Positions 35,489 through 44,615 are shown, counted from the first letter of the stretch. The stretch: DNA of 64,000 nt from Streptomyces tagetis (GCF_018069565.1 NZ_JAGPNL010000001.1:1-64000); one strand, 5' to 3'. The notes: generated by a model not told the origin, from the sequence alone. Translations and numbers: made by a program.

Positions 35489-37114
35489 TCACCGTGACCC
35501 CGCCGTCGCCCCCGCCTCCGCTCCGGTCTCGGTCGAGGGCGCCGTCCTCGGCGGTCCGCCGAGCGCGGTCTCGGCCGCCGCGTACAGGTCGGCCGGGCGC
35601 ACCCCGCTCAGCGCCGTCACCAGGTGTCCGTCGGGCCGGACCAGCAGGACGGTGTGGGCGCCGGCGCCCGGGTACTCCTCCGCGACCAGCAGTTCGGCGC
35701 GGCACGGCAGCGCGGTCACCGCCGCCGCCAGCCGGGGCATGATCCCGGCGCTCACCCAGTGCTTGCGGTCCCAGACCCCCGTACCCGGCGCCACCAGCAC
35801 CACCAGCAGCGCCCCGCGACCGAGCCGGTCCCGCAGCGGGACGAAGGTGCCGTCCTCCGCGGTGACCCGCACATCGGCGACGGGCGTACCCGGCGGTGTG
35901 TCCACCGACGCCTGCCCCTCGTGGTCCGCGGGCGTGAGCGGCGAGTCGGCGTACGTCCCCGGGGCGCCCAGCATCCCGCGCCCGAGGTGGGCGTCGGCGA
36001 GCATCGTGTCGTGGCCGCGGGCCGAGCCGGGCACGTAGGCGCGCAGGCCCCCGCCGCCGCGCAGCAGCGGAAGCACCTGGTCGGCGGCGCGCAGCCGGGC
36101 GGCGACGGCGGTGCGCCGCTCCCGCTGGTAGCTGTCGAGCAGCGCCTTGTGCGGCCCGTGGTGCCAGGCGAGGGCCAGTTTCCAGGCGAGGTTGTCGGCG
36201 TCGCGCAACCCCTCGTCGAGCCCCTGGGTGCCGAGGGCGCCGAGCAGGTGCGCCGCGTCCCCGGCGAGGAAGACGCGGCCGACGCGCCAGCGGCGGGCGA
36301 GCCGGTGGTGGACGACGTGGACGCCGGTGTCGAGGAGTTCGTAGGGCGGGGTCGTGCCGTCGCACCAGCCGGCCAGGGTCTCGCGGACCCGGTTCACCAG
36401 GAGTTCGGGGGTGACCAGGTCCTTGCCCTGCGGGAGCAGCCAGTCCAGGCGCCACACGCCGTCCGGCAGCGGGCGGCCGACGACCTCGGCGGCCGGGGGG
36501 CCGGACTGCCGCCACGGCGGTGTGCGGTGCAGGATCGCCTCGTCCTCCCAGGGGAGTTCGGCGCGCAGCGCGGCGACGGCGTATCGTTCCACCGCCGTGC
36601 GGCCGGGGAAGCGGATGTCCTGGAGCTTGCGGACGGTGGAGCGGGGGCCGTCGCAGCCGACCAGGAAACTGCCGCGCCACCAGGTGCCGCGCGGGCCGCG
36701 GGTGTGGGCGGTGACGCCGGACCGCTCCTGTTCGACGCCGTCGAGGCGGCTCTCCACGGCGACCTTGACGAGTCGGTGGCGGACGGCGGCGGCGCGCAGG
36801 GCGCCGTTCAACGCGTGCTGGGCGAGGTGGAGCGGGGCGGGGGTGCCGGCGTCGAAGGCGACCTCGCGCGTGACCTGTTTGCGCCGCATCGAGCGCCATC
36901 CGGCCCAGTGCACTCCGGCCGGGGCGAGCGGGGTGCCGGTCAGCCGTTCCGCGAGGGCGACGGTGTCCTCGCGCAGGACGACGGTGCGCGCGGGGCGCTG
37001 GTCGTCCCGGCCCGGTCCGTCGTCGAGGACGACCGAGGGCACCTCCAGACGCGCCAGTGCCAAGGCGAGCGTGAGCCCGACGGGCCCCGCTCCGGCGATG
37101 ATCACCGGGTCCAC
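35489..37114 (-). CDS. FAD-dependent aromatic-type monooxygenase
   Basis: The 541-aa flavoprotein has the FAD-binding GAGPVGLTLALALARL motif at its N-terminus, the DG motif region GCDGPRSTVRK and the second FAD motif VFLAGDAAHLLGALGTQGLDEGLRDADNLAWKL. The C-terminal ~130 residues resemble the thioredoxin-like domain of phenol- or 3-hydroxyphenylpropionate-type hydroxylases. Substrate is unknown; TQGLDEG replaces the usual GQGMN. The GTG at 37114 has AGGGGG about 11 nt upstream. It lies downstream of gluABCD but is separated by a terminator and its own promoter. Confidence 0.86.
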   Translation of the reverse strand: MDPVIIAGAGPVGLTLALALARLEVPSVVLDDGPGRDDQRPARTVVLREDTVALAERLTGTPLAPAGVHWAGWRSMRRKQVTREVAFDAGTPAPLHLAQHALNGALRAAAVRHRLVKVAVESRLDGVEQERSGVTAHTRGPRGTWWRGSFLVGCDGPRSTVRKLQDIRFPGRTAVERYAVAALRAELPWEDEAILHRTPPWRQSGPPAAEVVGRPLPDGVWRLDWLLPQGKDLVTPELLVNRVRETLAGWCDGTTPPYELLDTGVHVVHHRLARRWRVGRVFLAGDAAHLLGALGTQGLDEGLRDADNLAWKLALAWHHGPHKALLDSYQRERRTAVAARLRAADQVLPLLRGGGGLRAYVPGSARGHDTMLADAHLGRGMLGAPGTYADSPLTPADHEGQASVDTPPGTPVADVRVTAEDGTFVPLRDRLGRGALLVVLVAPGTGVWDRKHWVSAGIMPRLAAAVTALPCRAELLVAEEYPGAGAHTVLLVRPDGHLVTALSGVRPADLYAAAETALGGPPRTAPSTETGAEAGATAGSR

Positions 37115-37197
37115 GGAGACGTGCCCCCTGTCCGCGGAAGCGTCCCGGGGGACACGGGTGAACACGAAGTTGGCGCAGGGTGCACGATCACAGAACG

Positions 37198-37227
37198 TAT
37201 GCAACCCATTGCCACCGCTTGCGTCAA
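37198..37227 (-). promoter_or_regulatory. Candidate promoter of the FAD monooxygenase
   Basis: On the minus strand TTGACG (37227-37222) and TGCATA (37203-37198) are 18 bp apart, immediately after the gluD terminator. The start would be near 37191, leaving about a 77-nt leader. Confidence 0.5.
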
Positions 37228-37232
37228 GCGAC

Positions 37233-37262
37233 GGCGGCAGTGGCGTGATCGCCACTGCCGCC
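37233..37262 (-). terminator. Terminator of the gluABCD operon
   Basis: GGCGGCAGTGGCG and its exact complement form a 13-bp stem with a 4-nt loop, 27 nt after the gluD stop. No T run follows, but the position between two same-strand units fits a terminator. Confidence 0.8.
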
Positions 37263-37289
37263 ATAAGGGTCAAACGAGCTGATCGAGCG

Positions 37290-38186
37290 TCAGATCGAGC
37301 CTCCGGTGCCGGTGCCCGCCGCACCCGCGATCTGCGAGTCGTCCGCCTTCAGCACCGCGCCGCTCGACTTCTTGGCGCGGCGCAGGCGGCGCTCCAGCCA
37401 GCTCGCGAAGCTGGTGAGGGCGAAGTTGATGGCGATGAAGATGGCGGCGACGACGGTGAAGCTGGCGATGGTGTTGGCGCCGTAGTAGCTGCTCATGGTG
37501 TTGGCCGCGGAGAGCAGTTCGGAGAAGGTGAGGACGGCGCCGCCGAGCGCGGTGTCCTTCACGATCACGACGAGCTGGCTGACGATGGCCGGCAGCATGG
37601 TGGTGACCGCCTGCGGCAGCAGGATCAGCCGCATCACCTGGCCCTTGCGCAGGCCGATCGCCATCGCGCCCTCGGCCTGGCCCTTGGGCAGCGCGAGGAT
37701 GCCGGCCCGGACGATCTCCGCGAGGACGGAGGCGTTGTACAGGACGAGGCCGGTGACGACCGCGTACAGGGGACGGTCGTCCGAGCTGACGTTGCTGTAC
37801 TCGGAGAAGAGCGCCAGACCGAAGATCATCAGGACCAGCACGGGGATGGACCGGAAGAACTCGACCACGACACCGACCGGGACGCGCACCCAGGCGTGGT
37901 CGGAGAGGCGCGCGATGCCGAGCACCGCGCCGAGCGGCAGCGCGATCACCACGGAGAGGGCGGCGGCCAGCAGGGTGTTCTGCAGTCCGGGCCAGATGTA
38001 CGTCGTCCAGGCTTCGGTGCCGGTGAAGAACGGCTCCCACTTCACCCAGTCGAGCTGGCCCTTCTCGTCGAGGGCGCTGAAGACCCACCACAGCACGGCG
38101 GCGAGGGCGACGAGGAAGAGGACGTTGAACAGGATGTTGCGCCGCTTGGCGCGGGGGCCCTGGGCGTCGTAGAGAACGGAGCTCAT
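37290..38186 (-). CDS. gluD: Glutamate ABC transporter permease GluD
   Basis: The 298-aa membrane protein has a polar-amino-acid permease domain (HisM type) with about five helices and the ATPase-contact EAA loop (ASVLAEIVRAGILALPKGQAEGAMAIGL). A cytosolic C-terminal tail carries extra charged residues. With GluC it forms the membrane channel of the glutamate importer. Its ATG overlaps the gluC stop by 4 bp. It is the last gene of the gluABCD operon. Confidence 0.93.
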   Translation of the reverse strand: MSSVLYDAQGPRAKRRNILFNVLFLVALAAVLWWVFSALDEKGQLDWVKWEPFFTGTEAWTTYIWPGLQNTLLAAALSVVIALPLGAVLGIARLSDHAWVRVPVGVVVEFFRSIPVLVLMIFGLALFSEYSNVSSDDRPLYAVVTGLVLYNASVLAEIVRAGILALPKGQAEGAMAIGLRKGQVMRLILLPQAVTTMLPAIVSQLVVIVKDTALGGAVLTFSELLSAANTMSSYYGANTIASFTVVAAIFIAINFALTSFASWLERRLRRAKKSSGAVLKADDSQIAGAAGTGTGGSI

Positions 38187-38848
38187 CGCTTCACCGCCAC
38201 CTTCTTGCCCACCCAGCCGAGGATCAGGCCGGTCGGCAGCGTCAGAACCACGAAACCGAAGGCGATGACGCCGGCGATCAGCAGGAGCTGCGCCTCGTTC
38301 TCGATCATCTCCTTCATCACCAGCGCCGCCTCGGCCACACCGATGGCGGCGGCCACGGTGGTGTTCTTGGTGAGGGCGATCAGCACGTTGGCCAGGGGCA
38401 CCACGGAGGAGCGGAAGGCCTGCGGCAGCACGACCAGGCGGAGCACCTGGCTGAAGCTGAGGCCGATCGCGCGGGCGGCCTCGGCCTGGCCGACCGGCAC
38501 CGTGTTGATGCCGGAGCGCAGCGCCTCGCAGACGAAGGCGGCGGTGTAGAGGATCAGACCGAGGACGGCGAGCCGGAAGTTGATCGTCTCGAAGTCCTTG
38601 GCGCCCATCGTGATGTTCAGCGTCTGGTTGAGCCCCAGCGACGTGAACAGGATGATGACGGTCAGGGGGATGTTGCGCACGATGTTCACGTACGCGGTCC
38701 CGAAGCCGCGCATCAGCGGCACCGGGCCGACGCGCATGGCCGCCAGCATGGTGCCCCAGATCAGGGAGCCGACGGCCGAGAGCACAGTCAACTGCACCGT
38801 CGTCCAGAAGGCTCCCAGCAGGTCGTAATCCTGAAGAAAGTCGAACAC
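38183..38848 (-). CDS. gluC: Glutamate ABC transporter permease GluC
   Basis: The 221-aa permease has the polar-amino-acid permease domain with the EAA loop AAFVCEALRSGINTVPVGQAEAARAIGLSF and the typical VLPQAFRSSVVPLANVLIALTKNTTV stretch. It pairs with GluD. It starts 84 nt after gluB, a gap that contains a strong hairpin, and its stop overlaps gluD. Confidence 0.93.
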   Translation of the reverse strand: MFDFLQDYDLLGAFWTTVQLTVLSAVGSLIWGTMLAAMRVGPVPLMRGFGTAYVNIVRNIPLTVIILFTSLGLNQTLNITMGAKDFETINFRLAVLGLILYTAAFVCEALRSGINTVPVGQAEAARAIGLSFSQVLRLVVLPQAFRSSVVPLANVLIALTKNTTVAAAIGVAEAALVMKEMIENEAQLLLIAGVIAFGFVVLTLPTGLILGWVGKKVAVKR

Positions 38849-38883
38849 GATCTCCCGCGCTTCCGCGTGTAGGGATGCCCGTG

Positions 38884-38919
38884 CCGGTGCGCCGCCCCTT
38901 CCGGAGGGCGGCGCACCGG
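38884..38919 (-). terminator. Intercistronic hairpin between gluB and gluC
   Basis: CCGGTGCGCCGCCC and its complement form a 14-bp stem with an 8-nt loop, directly after the gluB stop. In binding-protein operons such stems partly stop transcription or protect the upstream mRNA, so that binding protein exceeds permease. That role is inferred here. Confidence 0.7.
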
Positions 38920-38932
38920 ATCAGGCGGGGCC

Positions 38933-39769
38933 TCAGCTCTTGACGTCGCCGACCTTCGGCGCCGGCTCGTTCTTGTAGTTGGCCGGACCGAAGTTGGCGT
39001 CCACGGCCTTCTGCCAGGAACCGTCGGCGACCATGGCCTCCAGCGCCTCGTTGATCTTGGCCTTGAGGTCGCTGCCCTTCTTGACGCCGATGCCGTAGTT
39101 CTCGTTGGTCATCTTGAAGCCGGCCAGCTTGAACTTGCCCTTGAACTGCGACTGGGAGGCGTACCCGGCGAGGATCGAGTCGTCCGTGGTCAGCGCGTCG
39201 ATGGCGCCGTTCTGCAGGCCGTTGAGACAGGCCGAGTACGTCGGGTACTTCTGGAGGTTGGCCTTGGGCGCCAGGTCGTTCTTGACGTTCTGGGCGGAGG
39301 TGGAGCCGGTGACCGAGCAGAGGTTCTTGCTGTTCAGGTCCTCCGGCGACTTGATGGAGTCGTCGTCGGCGCGGACCAGCACGTCCTGGTGGGCGAGCAG
39401 GTAGGGGCCGGCGAAGTCGACCTTCTCCTCGCGCTGCGGGGTGATCGAGTACGTGGCGGCGATGAACTCGACGTCACCACGCTGGAGCATGGTCTCGCGG
39501 TCGGCGCTCTTCGACTCCTTCCACTCGATCTGGTTCTCGTCGTAGCCGAGCTTCTTGGCGACGTAGGTGGCGATGTCCACGTCGAAGCCGCTGTAGCCGT
39601 TCGGGGTCTTCTGGCCGAGGCCGGGCTGGTCGAACTTGATCCCGATGGTGATCTTCTTGCTGCCGCCGGACGAGCCGCCGTCGTCGTTCTTGTCGCCGCC
39701 GCAGGCGGTGGCGGTCAGGGCGAGGGCGAACACGGTGGCCGAGACGGCGGTGACCTTGCGAAGCTTCAT
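38933..39769 (-). CDS. gluB: Glutamate-binding lipoprotein GluB
   Basis: The 278-aa protein has a lipoprotein signal (VFALALTATACGG, lipidated Cys23), a Gly/Ser/Asp linker and the type II binding fold of polar amino-acid receptors (FDVDIATYVAKKLGYDENQIEWKE, EFIAATYSITPQREEKVDFAGPY, SVTGSTSAQN). It captures glutamate outside the membrane for GluCD. ATG 39769 has AGGA 9 nt upstream; the ATG at 39778 has no room for a binding site. It lies second in the operon, 144 nt after gluA. Confidence 0.93.
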   Translation of the reverse strand: MKLRKVTAVSATVFALALTATACGGDKNDDGGSSGGSKKITIGIKFDQPGLGQKTPNGYSGFDVDIATYVAKKLGYDENQIEWKESKSADRETMLQRGDVEFIAATYSITPQREEKVDFAGPYLLAHQDVLVRADDDSIKSPEDLNSKNLCSVTGSTSAQNVKNDLAPKANLQKYPTYSACLNGLQNGAIDALTTDDSILAGYASQSQFKGKFKLAGFKMTNENYGIGVKKGSDLKAKINEALEAMVADGSWQKAVDANFGPANYKNEPAPKVGDVKS

Positions 39770-39913
39770 GGTGAACATCCTTTGACTGTGATCAGGCTGC
39801 GATCGGACGATCGGGTGATCAGTTGCGGGCCGTCGGCGGATGACGCGATCGTTCGGAGCCGTAAGTCGTCGGAACCGGGGAGAGTGCGTCGGCGTGGGGG
39901 ACCGCCGGGTGCG

Positions 39914-40690
39914 TCAGTGGTGCAGGATCTTGGACAGGAAGTCCTTGGCCCGGTCACTGCGCGGGTTGCTGAAGAACTGCTCCGGAGCCGCCTCTTCGAC
40001 GATCCGGCCGTCGGCCATGAAGACCACGCGGTTGGCGGCCGACCGGGCGAAGCCCATCTCGTGGGTGACGACGATCATGGTCATGCCGTCCCGGGCGAGC
40101 TGCTGCATGACCTCCAGCACCTCGTTGATCATCTCCGGGTCGAGCGCCGAGGTGGGCTCGTCGAAGAGCATGACCTTCGGTCCCATGGCGAGCGCCCGCG
40201 CGATGGCGACGCGCTGCTGCTGACCGCCGGAGAGCTGGGCGGGGTACTTGTCCGCCTGGGCGCCCACACCGACCCGGTCGAGCAGGGCGCGTGCCTTCTC
40301 CTCGGCCTGCCGGGCGTCCACCTTGCGGACCTTGACCTGGCCCAGGGTGACGTTCTCCAGCACGGTCTTGTGCGCGAAGAGGTTGAAGGACTGGAAGACC
40401 ATACCGACGTCGGCGCGCAGCTTCGCAAGCTGCCGGCCCTCGGCGGGCAGCGGGTTGCCGTCGATCGTGATGCTGCCGGAGTCGATGGTCTCCAGGCGGT
40501 TGATGGTGCGGCACAGGGTGGACTTACCGGACCCCGACGGCCCGATGACCACGACGACCTCGCCGCGGGTGATCGTCAGATCGATGTCCTGGAGTACATG
40601 CAACGCGCCGAAGTGCTTGTTGACGTTCTTCAGGACGACCAGTTCGCCGGTCGCGGCCACTTCTTCCTTGGCCACCGATACTTCGGTCAT
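39914..40690 (-). CDS. gluA: Glutamate ABC transporter ATP-binding protein GluA
   Basis: The 258-aa ATPase has Walker [11 protein letters not shown]-loop [12 protein letters not shown], signature [15 protein letters not shown], Walker [15 protein letters not shown] and the switch histidine in VTHEMGF. This is the HisP/GlnQ type. It powers the GluBCD importer. It is the first gene of the operon and diverges from gluR across a 288-bp region. A GGAG lies 10 nt before its ATG, next to a 7-bp hairpin (40705-40726) in the leader. Confidence 0.94.
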   Translation of the reverse strand: MTEVSVAKEEVAATGELVVLKNVNKHFGALHVLQDIDLTITRGEVVVVIGPSGSGKSTLCRTINRLETIDSGSITIDGNPLPAEGRQLAKLRADVGMVFQSFNLFAHKTVLENVTLGQVKVRKVDARQAEEKARALLDRVGVGAQADKYPAQLSGGQQQRVAIARALAMGPKVMLFDEPTSALDPEMINEVLEVMQQLARDGMTMIVVTHEMGFARSAANRVVFMADGRIVEEAAPEQFFSNPRSDRAKDFLSKILHH

Positions 40691-40750
40691 CGCACTCGGG
40701 CTCCGTCCTCCTCGGTTTCGGAGGACAGTAGTGACCCCACCCGACCTGCG

Positions 40751-40799
40751 TCTCTACATCTGAGGGGAATCTGAGCATCACGATCCGATAGCAATCGGA
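40751..40799 (-). promoter_or_regulatory. gluA promoter with upstream palindrome (candidate GluR operator)
   Basis: On the minus strand TGATGC (40780-40775) and TAGAGA (40756-40751) are 18 bp apart. Directly upstream, TCCGAT-AGCA-ATCGGA at 40784-40799 is a perfect palindrome with 6-bp arms, centred about 48 bp before the predicted start near 40744. GluR of S. coelicolor is reported to bind this intergenic region; assigning this palindrome as its site is my inference. A second imperfect TATC-GTCCG-GATA element lies about 40 bp closer to gluR. Confidence 0.55.
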
Positions 40800-40978
40800 C
40801 ACGTGTCGTCGCACTTGTGAGCTGGGCGCATATCGTCCGGATAACTTCGGGCGGCCACAACCGGAACACCCTTGACGCCGTCCCTCTCCATCGGCGTCAC
40901 TGCACAGGGCGCACCCGCGCGCATGCACCCGTTTGTACCCATCCAGCGCGTACGGCCGATGAACCGAAGGGGGACCGG

Positions 40979-41665
40979 ATGAGACTGCTGCTCGTCGAGG
41001 ACGACAACCACGTCGCCGCCGCCCTGTCGGCGGTCCTGGCGCGGCACGGCTTCGACGTCACCCACGCGCGCAACGGCGAGGAGGCCCTCCAGGCCCTCGT
41101 CCCCGAGGGCGAGCCCTACGGTGTCGTCCTGCTCGACCTGGGCCTGCCCGACCAGGACGGATACGAGGTCTGCGGCAAGATCCGCAAACGCACGGCCACC
41201 CCGGTCATCATGGTGACCGCCCGTTCCGACGTGCGCTCCCGCATCCACGGCCTCAACCTCGGCGCCGACGACTACGTGGTCAAGCCGTACGACACCGGTG
41301 AGCTGCTCGCCCGTATCCACGCCGTGAGCCGGCGCACCGCCCACGAGGACGCCCCGGCCGCCGGCGAGTCCTCGCTGCGCCTGGGCACCGTGCGCATCGA
41401 ACTGCCGACCCGCCAGGTCAGCGTCGACGGCACCGTCGTCCAGCTCACCCGCAAGGAGTTCGACCTCCTCGCCCTGCTGGCCCAGCGCCCCGGCGTGGTC
41501 TTCCGCCGGGAACAGATCATCAGCGAGGTCTGGCGCACGAGCTGGGAGGGGACCGGGCGCACCCTGGAGGTGCACGTCGCCTCCCTGCGTTCCAAGCTGC
41601 GGATGCCGGCCCTGATCGAGACCGTGCGTGGCGTCGGCTACCGGCTCGTCGCCCCCGCCGCGTAA
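40979..41665 (+). CDS. gluR: GluR, OmpR-type response regulator for glutamate uptake
   Basis: The 228-aa protein has a receiver domain (LLLVEDDNH, phospho-acceptor D53 in VVLLDLGLPDQDG, T in MVTARSD, K in DDYVVKPYD) and a C-terminal winged helix (VQLTRKEFDLLALLAQRPGVVF, GRTLEVHVASLRSKLR, IETVRGVGYRL). In S. coelicolor the pair next to gluABCD is GluR-GluK, reported to sense glutamate and control its uptake. The ATG at 40979 follows GAAGGGGGACCGG. gluK starts 10 nt after the stop. Confidence 0.9.
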   Translation: MRLLLVEDDNHVAAALSAVLARHGFDVTHARNGEEALQALVPEGEPYGVVLLDLGLPDQDGYEVCGKIRKRTATPVIMVTARSDVRSRIHGLNLGADDYVVKPYDTGELLARIHAVSRRTAHEDAPAAGESSLRLGTVRIELPTRQVSVDGTVVQLTRKEFDLLALLAQRPGVVFRREQIISEVWRTSWEGTGRTLEVHVASLRSKLRMPALIETVRGVGYRLVAPAA

Positions 41666-41675
41666 GCGGGTCCGG

Positions 41676-43124
41676 GTGCGCACACGCCTGCTCCCCCTGC
41701 TCATCGTCCTGATGGCGGCCGTCCTGCTCGCCCTCGGCGTGCCCCTCGCGGTCAGCGTCGCGCGCGCCGAACAGCAGCGGGTGGTCGTCGACCGCATCGA
41801 CGACACGGCGCGCTTCGCGGCGCTCGCCCAGTTCGTCACCGAGTCCGCCCCGGACGGGTCCCGCCGCACGGCGACCGGCGAGCGCCTGGAGACCCTCCAG
41901 GCGGAGCTGACCAGCTATCACGAGGTCTACGGCATCCGCGCGGGCGTCTACTACCGCAACCACGTGCCCATGGCGAACGCGCCCACCACGTGGTTCCTGC
42001 CCCGTGAGGGCGAGGGCGAGGTGCGCCCCGCCTTCGACGAGGCGCTGCTCAGCCGCCGCAGCCACGACCCGCAGCAGGTGTGGCCCTGGCAGAGCGGCCG
42101 GCTGGTGGTCGCCTCACCGGTCATCCGGGACGGGGACGTGGTCGCCGTCGTCGTCACCGACTCGCCCACCGACGCGATGCGCGCGCGCACCCTGCGCGGC
42201 TGGCTGGTCATCGCGGCCGGCGAGAGCGCCGCCATGCTGCTCGCCGTCGGCGCCGCCCTGCGGCTCACCGGCTGGGTGCTGCGGCCCGTACGGGTCCTGG
42301 ACGCCACCACCCACGACATCGCCACCGGACGGCTCAAGTCCCGGGTCGCCCCCTCCGGCGGACCGCCCGAGCTGCGCCGGCTGGCCCGCTCCTTCAACGA
42401 GATGGCCGACCACGTCGAGGACGTCCTCGAACAGCAGCGCGCCTTCGTCGCCGACGCCTCCCACCAGCTCCGCAACCCCCTCGCCGCCCTGCTGCTGCGC
42501 ATCGAGCTGCTCGCCCTGGAACTGCCCGAGGGCAACGAGGAGATCGCCTCGGTACAGACCGAGGGCAAGCGCCTGGCCCACGTCCTGGACGGCCTGCTCG
42601 GCCTCGCGCTCGCCGAGCACAGCGAAGCGGACCTGCGGATCACCGACATCGGCGCCCTCACCGCCGAACGCCTCGCCGCCTGGTCGCCCACCGCCGACGC
42701 CAAGGGCGTACGACTGACCGGCCACTCCCCGCCGACCACCGGCTGGGCCGACCCGGTGAGCCTGTCCAGCGCCCTGGACGCCGTCATCGACAACGCGCTG
42801 AAGTTCACGCCCCCGCGGGGCGAGGTCCGGGTCACGGTCGGCCGCGACGGCGACACCGCGACCGTCCGCGTCGCCGACAGCGGCCCCGGCCTCACCGACG
42901 AGGAACTGGCCCGGGTCGGCGACCGCTTCTGGCGCAGCGGACGCCACCAGAACGTCGACGGCTCCGGCCTCGGCCTCTCCATCAGTCGGGCGCTGCTCGA
43001 AGCCGGCGGCGGCTCGATCGCCTTCGGCCACCGGAACCCGCACGGACTGCTGGTGACCGTCACCGTGCCGAGGAGCGCGCCGCGCGGCGCCCCGGAGGTG
43101 TCCTACGGTTTCACCGAGCGGTAG
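41676..43124 (+). CDS. gluK: GluK, sensor histidine kinase for glutamate
   Basis: The 482-aa kinase has an N-terminal helix (about 4-28), an extracytoplasmic sensor segment (about 29-165), a second helix (about 167-188), HAMP, HisKA (DASHQLRNPLAALL, H263) and HATPase ([34 protein letters not shown]). GTG 41676 is 10 nt after the gluR stop; an upstream in-frame start would overlap gluR. Its last 22 bp overlap, tail to tail, the end of the TAXI protein gene. Confidence 0.9.
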   Translation: MRTRLLPLLIVLMAAVLLALGVPLAVSVARAEQQRVVVDRIDDTARFAALAQFVTESAPDGSRRTATGERLETLQAELTSYHEVYGIRAGVYYRNHVPMANAPTTWFLPREGEGEVRPAFDEALLSRRSHDPQQVWPWQSGRLVVASPVIRDGDVVAVVVTDSPTDAMRARTLRGWLVIAAGESAAMLLAVGAALRLTGWVLRPVRVLDATTHDIATGRLKSRVAPSGGPPELRRLARSFNEMADHVEDVLEQQRAFVADASHQLRNPLAALLLRIELLALELPEGNEEIASVQTEGKRLAHVLDGLLGLALAEHSEADLRITDIGALTAERLAAWSPTADAKGVRLTGHSPPTTGWADPVSLSSALDAVIDNALKFTPPRGEVRVTVGRDGDTATVRVADSGPGLTDEELARVGDRFWRSGRHQNVDGSGLGLSISRALLEAGGGSIAFGHRNPHGLLVTVTVPRSAPRGAPEVSYGFTER

Positions 43125-44098
43125 TAGCGCCGGGCGCCCGCGTGCAGCTCCAGCGGGTCGGTGTAGATCGCGGTGCGCAGGTCCACCAGTTGCGCGGAGT
43201 GGACGTGCGCCCCGATGCCGTCCCGGCTGTCCAGCACGGCCCGGGTCAGCCACTCGGTGATCCGCGGGTCCATGTCCGACCGGGTCATCAGCAGGTTGGA
43301 CACCGCCATCGTCGGTACGACGGAGCCGTTCTGGACGCTGGGATAGGCCGACTCCGGGATGCTCGTCGCCCGGTAGTACCGGGTCGCGCCGCCGGACTCG
43401 TGCAGTTTGCCGACGAGGTCCTCGCCGATCGGCACGAACCGGAAGGCCGAGTTCTCCGCGATCTTCTTGAGCCCGTCGGTCGGCAGCCCGCCCGACCAGA
43501 AGAAGGCGTCGATCTCCTTGCCCAGCCGTCCCGGACCGGTGTCGATGCCGTCCGCCCGGGGCACGATGTCATGCTCCGGATCGATGCCCACCGCCTTCAG
43601 CAGCCGGGTCGCGATCAGCCGGACCCCGGAGTCCGGCAGCCCGATCGCCACCCGCTTGCCGCGCAGGTCGGCCACGGTGCGCACGGCCGAGTCTGAGGGG
43701 ACCACGAGCTGTACGTAGTCGTCGTAGAGGCGGGCCACCCCGCGCAGCCGGTCGGCGCCCGGGTGCCCGGCGAGCCGGAACGTCTCCACCGCGTCGGCCG
43801 CCGCGACCGTGAAGTCGGCCTTGCCGGACGCGACCCGCTCGACGTTCTCCTGGGAGCCCGCGCTGGTCAGCAGCCGCACGTCCAGGTGGGGCATGTCCTT
43901 GCGCAGCTCGGCGCGGAGCAGTTCGCCGTACTTCTGGTACACCCCGGCGCGGGTGCCGGTGCTGAACGTGATCGTCCCGCTCGGCGGCTTCTCGCCCAGC
44001 GGGCGCAGCCACCACAGCAGCAGACCGAGGACGACGAGGCCCGCGCCGGTGCCGACGAGGGCGGCGCGCGCGCCGGGGCGGAGGGACTTCCGGGACAT
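43103..44098 (-). CDS. TAXI-family solute-binding protein, membrane-anchored
   Basis: The 331-aa protein has the TAXI receptor fold (ITFSTGTRAGVYQKYGELLRA, LLTSAGSQENVERVASGKADFTVAAAD, LRGKRVAIGLPDSGVRLIATRLLKAVGI, AFFWSGGLPT). Its N-terminal helix (about 12-36) has no lipobox and no signal-peptidase site, so it probably stays as a membrane anchor. No TRAP permease gene is nearby. Its 3' end overlaps gluK by 22 bp. TAXI ligands include dicarboxylates and glutamate-like compounds; a role as a GluK accessory receptor is inferred. The ATG at 44098 was chosen over 44122 by similarity start. Confidence 0.83.
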   Translation of the reverse strand: MSRKSLRPGARAALVGTGAGLVVLGLLLWWLRPLGEKPPSGTITFSTGTRAGVYQKYGELLRAELRKDMPHLDVRLLTSAGSQENVERVASGKADFTVAAADAVETFRLAGHPGADRLRGVARLYDDYVQLVVPSDSAVRTVADLRGKRVAIGLPDSGVRLIATRLLKAVGIDPEHDIVPRADGIDTGPGRLGKEIDAFFWSGGLPTDGLKKIAENSAFRFVPIGEDLVGKLHESGGATRYYRATSIPESAYPSVQNGSVVPTMAVSNLLMTRSDMDPRITEWLTRAVLDSRDGIGAHVHSAQLVDLRTAIYTDPLELHAGARRYYRSVKP

Positions 44099-44195
44099 GC
44101 GGGCGATCCTGCCAGCCCGCACCCGAGCTGACCAGTGTCGCCCGGATCACGGACGCCGGTCCGCCGGGCCGGCCGCCCTCGCTAGAGTCGGCGCC

Positions 44196-44615
44196 ATGAG
44201 CACCTCGCCCGCCGACCTGGTCCGTGCCTTCCACCGCGCCTGCGGGATCGACGCCCGCGACACGCCGACGGAGGTCGCGCCCGACCTCGCGGCCCACCGC
44301 GGTGAACTGCTCGCCGAGGAGGCCGCCGAGGTGGCGGAGGTGTCGGTGACGGGGCCGCTGGACCGGCTCGCCCACGAGCTGGCCGACGTGGTGTACGTCG
44401 CGTACGGCACGGCCCTGGTGCACGGGATCGACCTGGACGCGGTGATCGCCGAGATCCACCGGTCCAACATGACCAAGCGGGGCCCCGACGGCCGGGTCAG
44501 CCGCCGGGCCGACGGCAAGGTGCTCAAGGGCGAGCACTACGAGGCCCCCGACGTGAGCGGCGTCCTGCGCCGCCAGGGATGGACACCGGGGGACCGGGTG
44601 CCGGCCGAGGGGTGA
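44196..44615 (+). CDS. MazG-like nucleotide pyrophosphohydrolase-fold protein
   Basis: The 139-aa protein has an all-alpha NTP-PPase pattern (ELLAEEAAEVAEVS, LAHELADVVYVAYGTALVHGIDLDAVIAEIHRSNMTK), with the EExxE...ExxD metal-site layout of the MazG/phosphoribosyl-ATP pyrophosphohydrolase superfamily. It probably hydrolyses an unusual nucleotide; the substrate is unknown. TAGAGT at 44183-44188 ends 7 nt before the ATG and no ribosome binding site is present, suggesting a leaderless mRNA. Confidence 0.8.
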   Translation: MSTSPADLVRAFHRACGIDARDTPTEVAPDLAAHRGELLAEEAAEVAEVSVTGPLDRLAHELADVVYVAYGTALVHGIDLDAVIAEIHRSNMTKRGPDGRVSRRADGKVLKGEHYEAPDVSGVLRRQGWTPGDRVPAEG

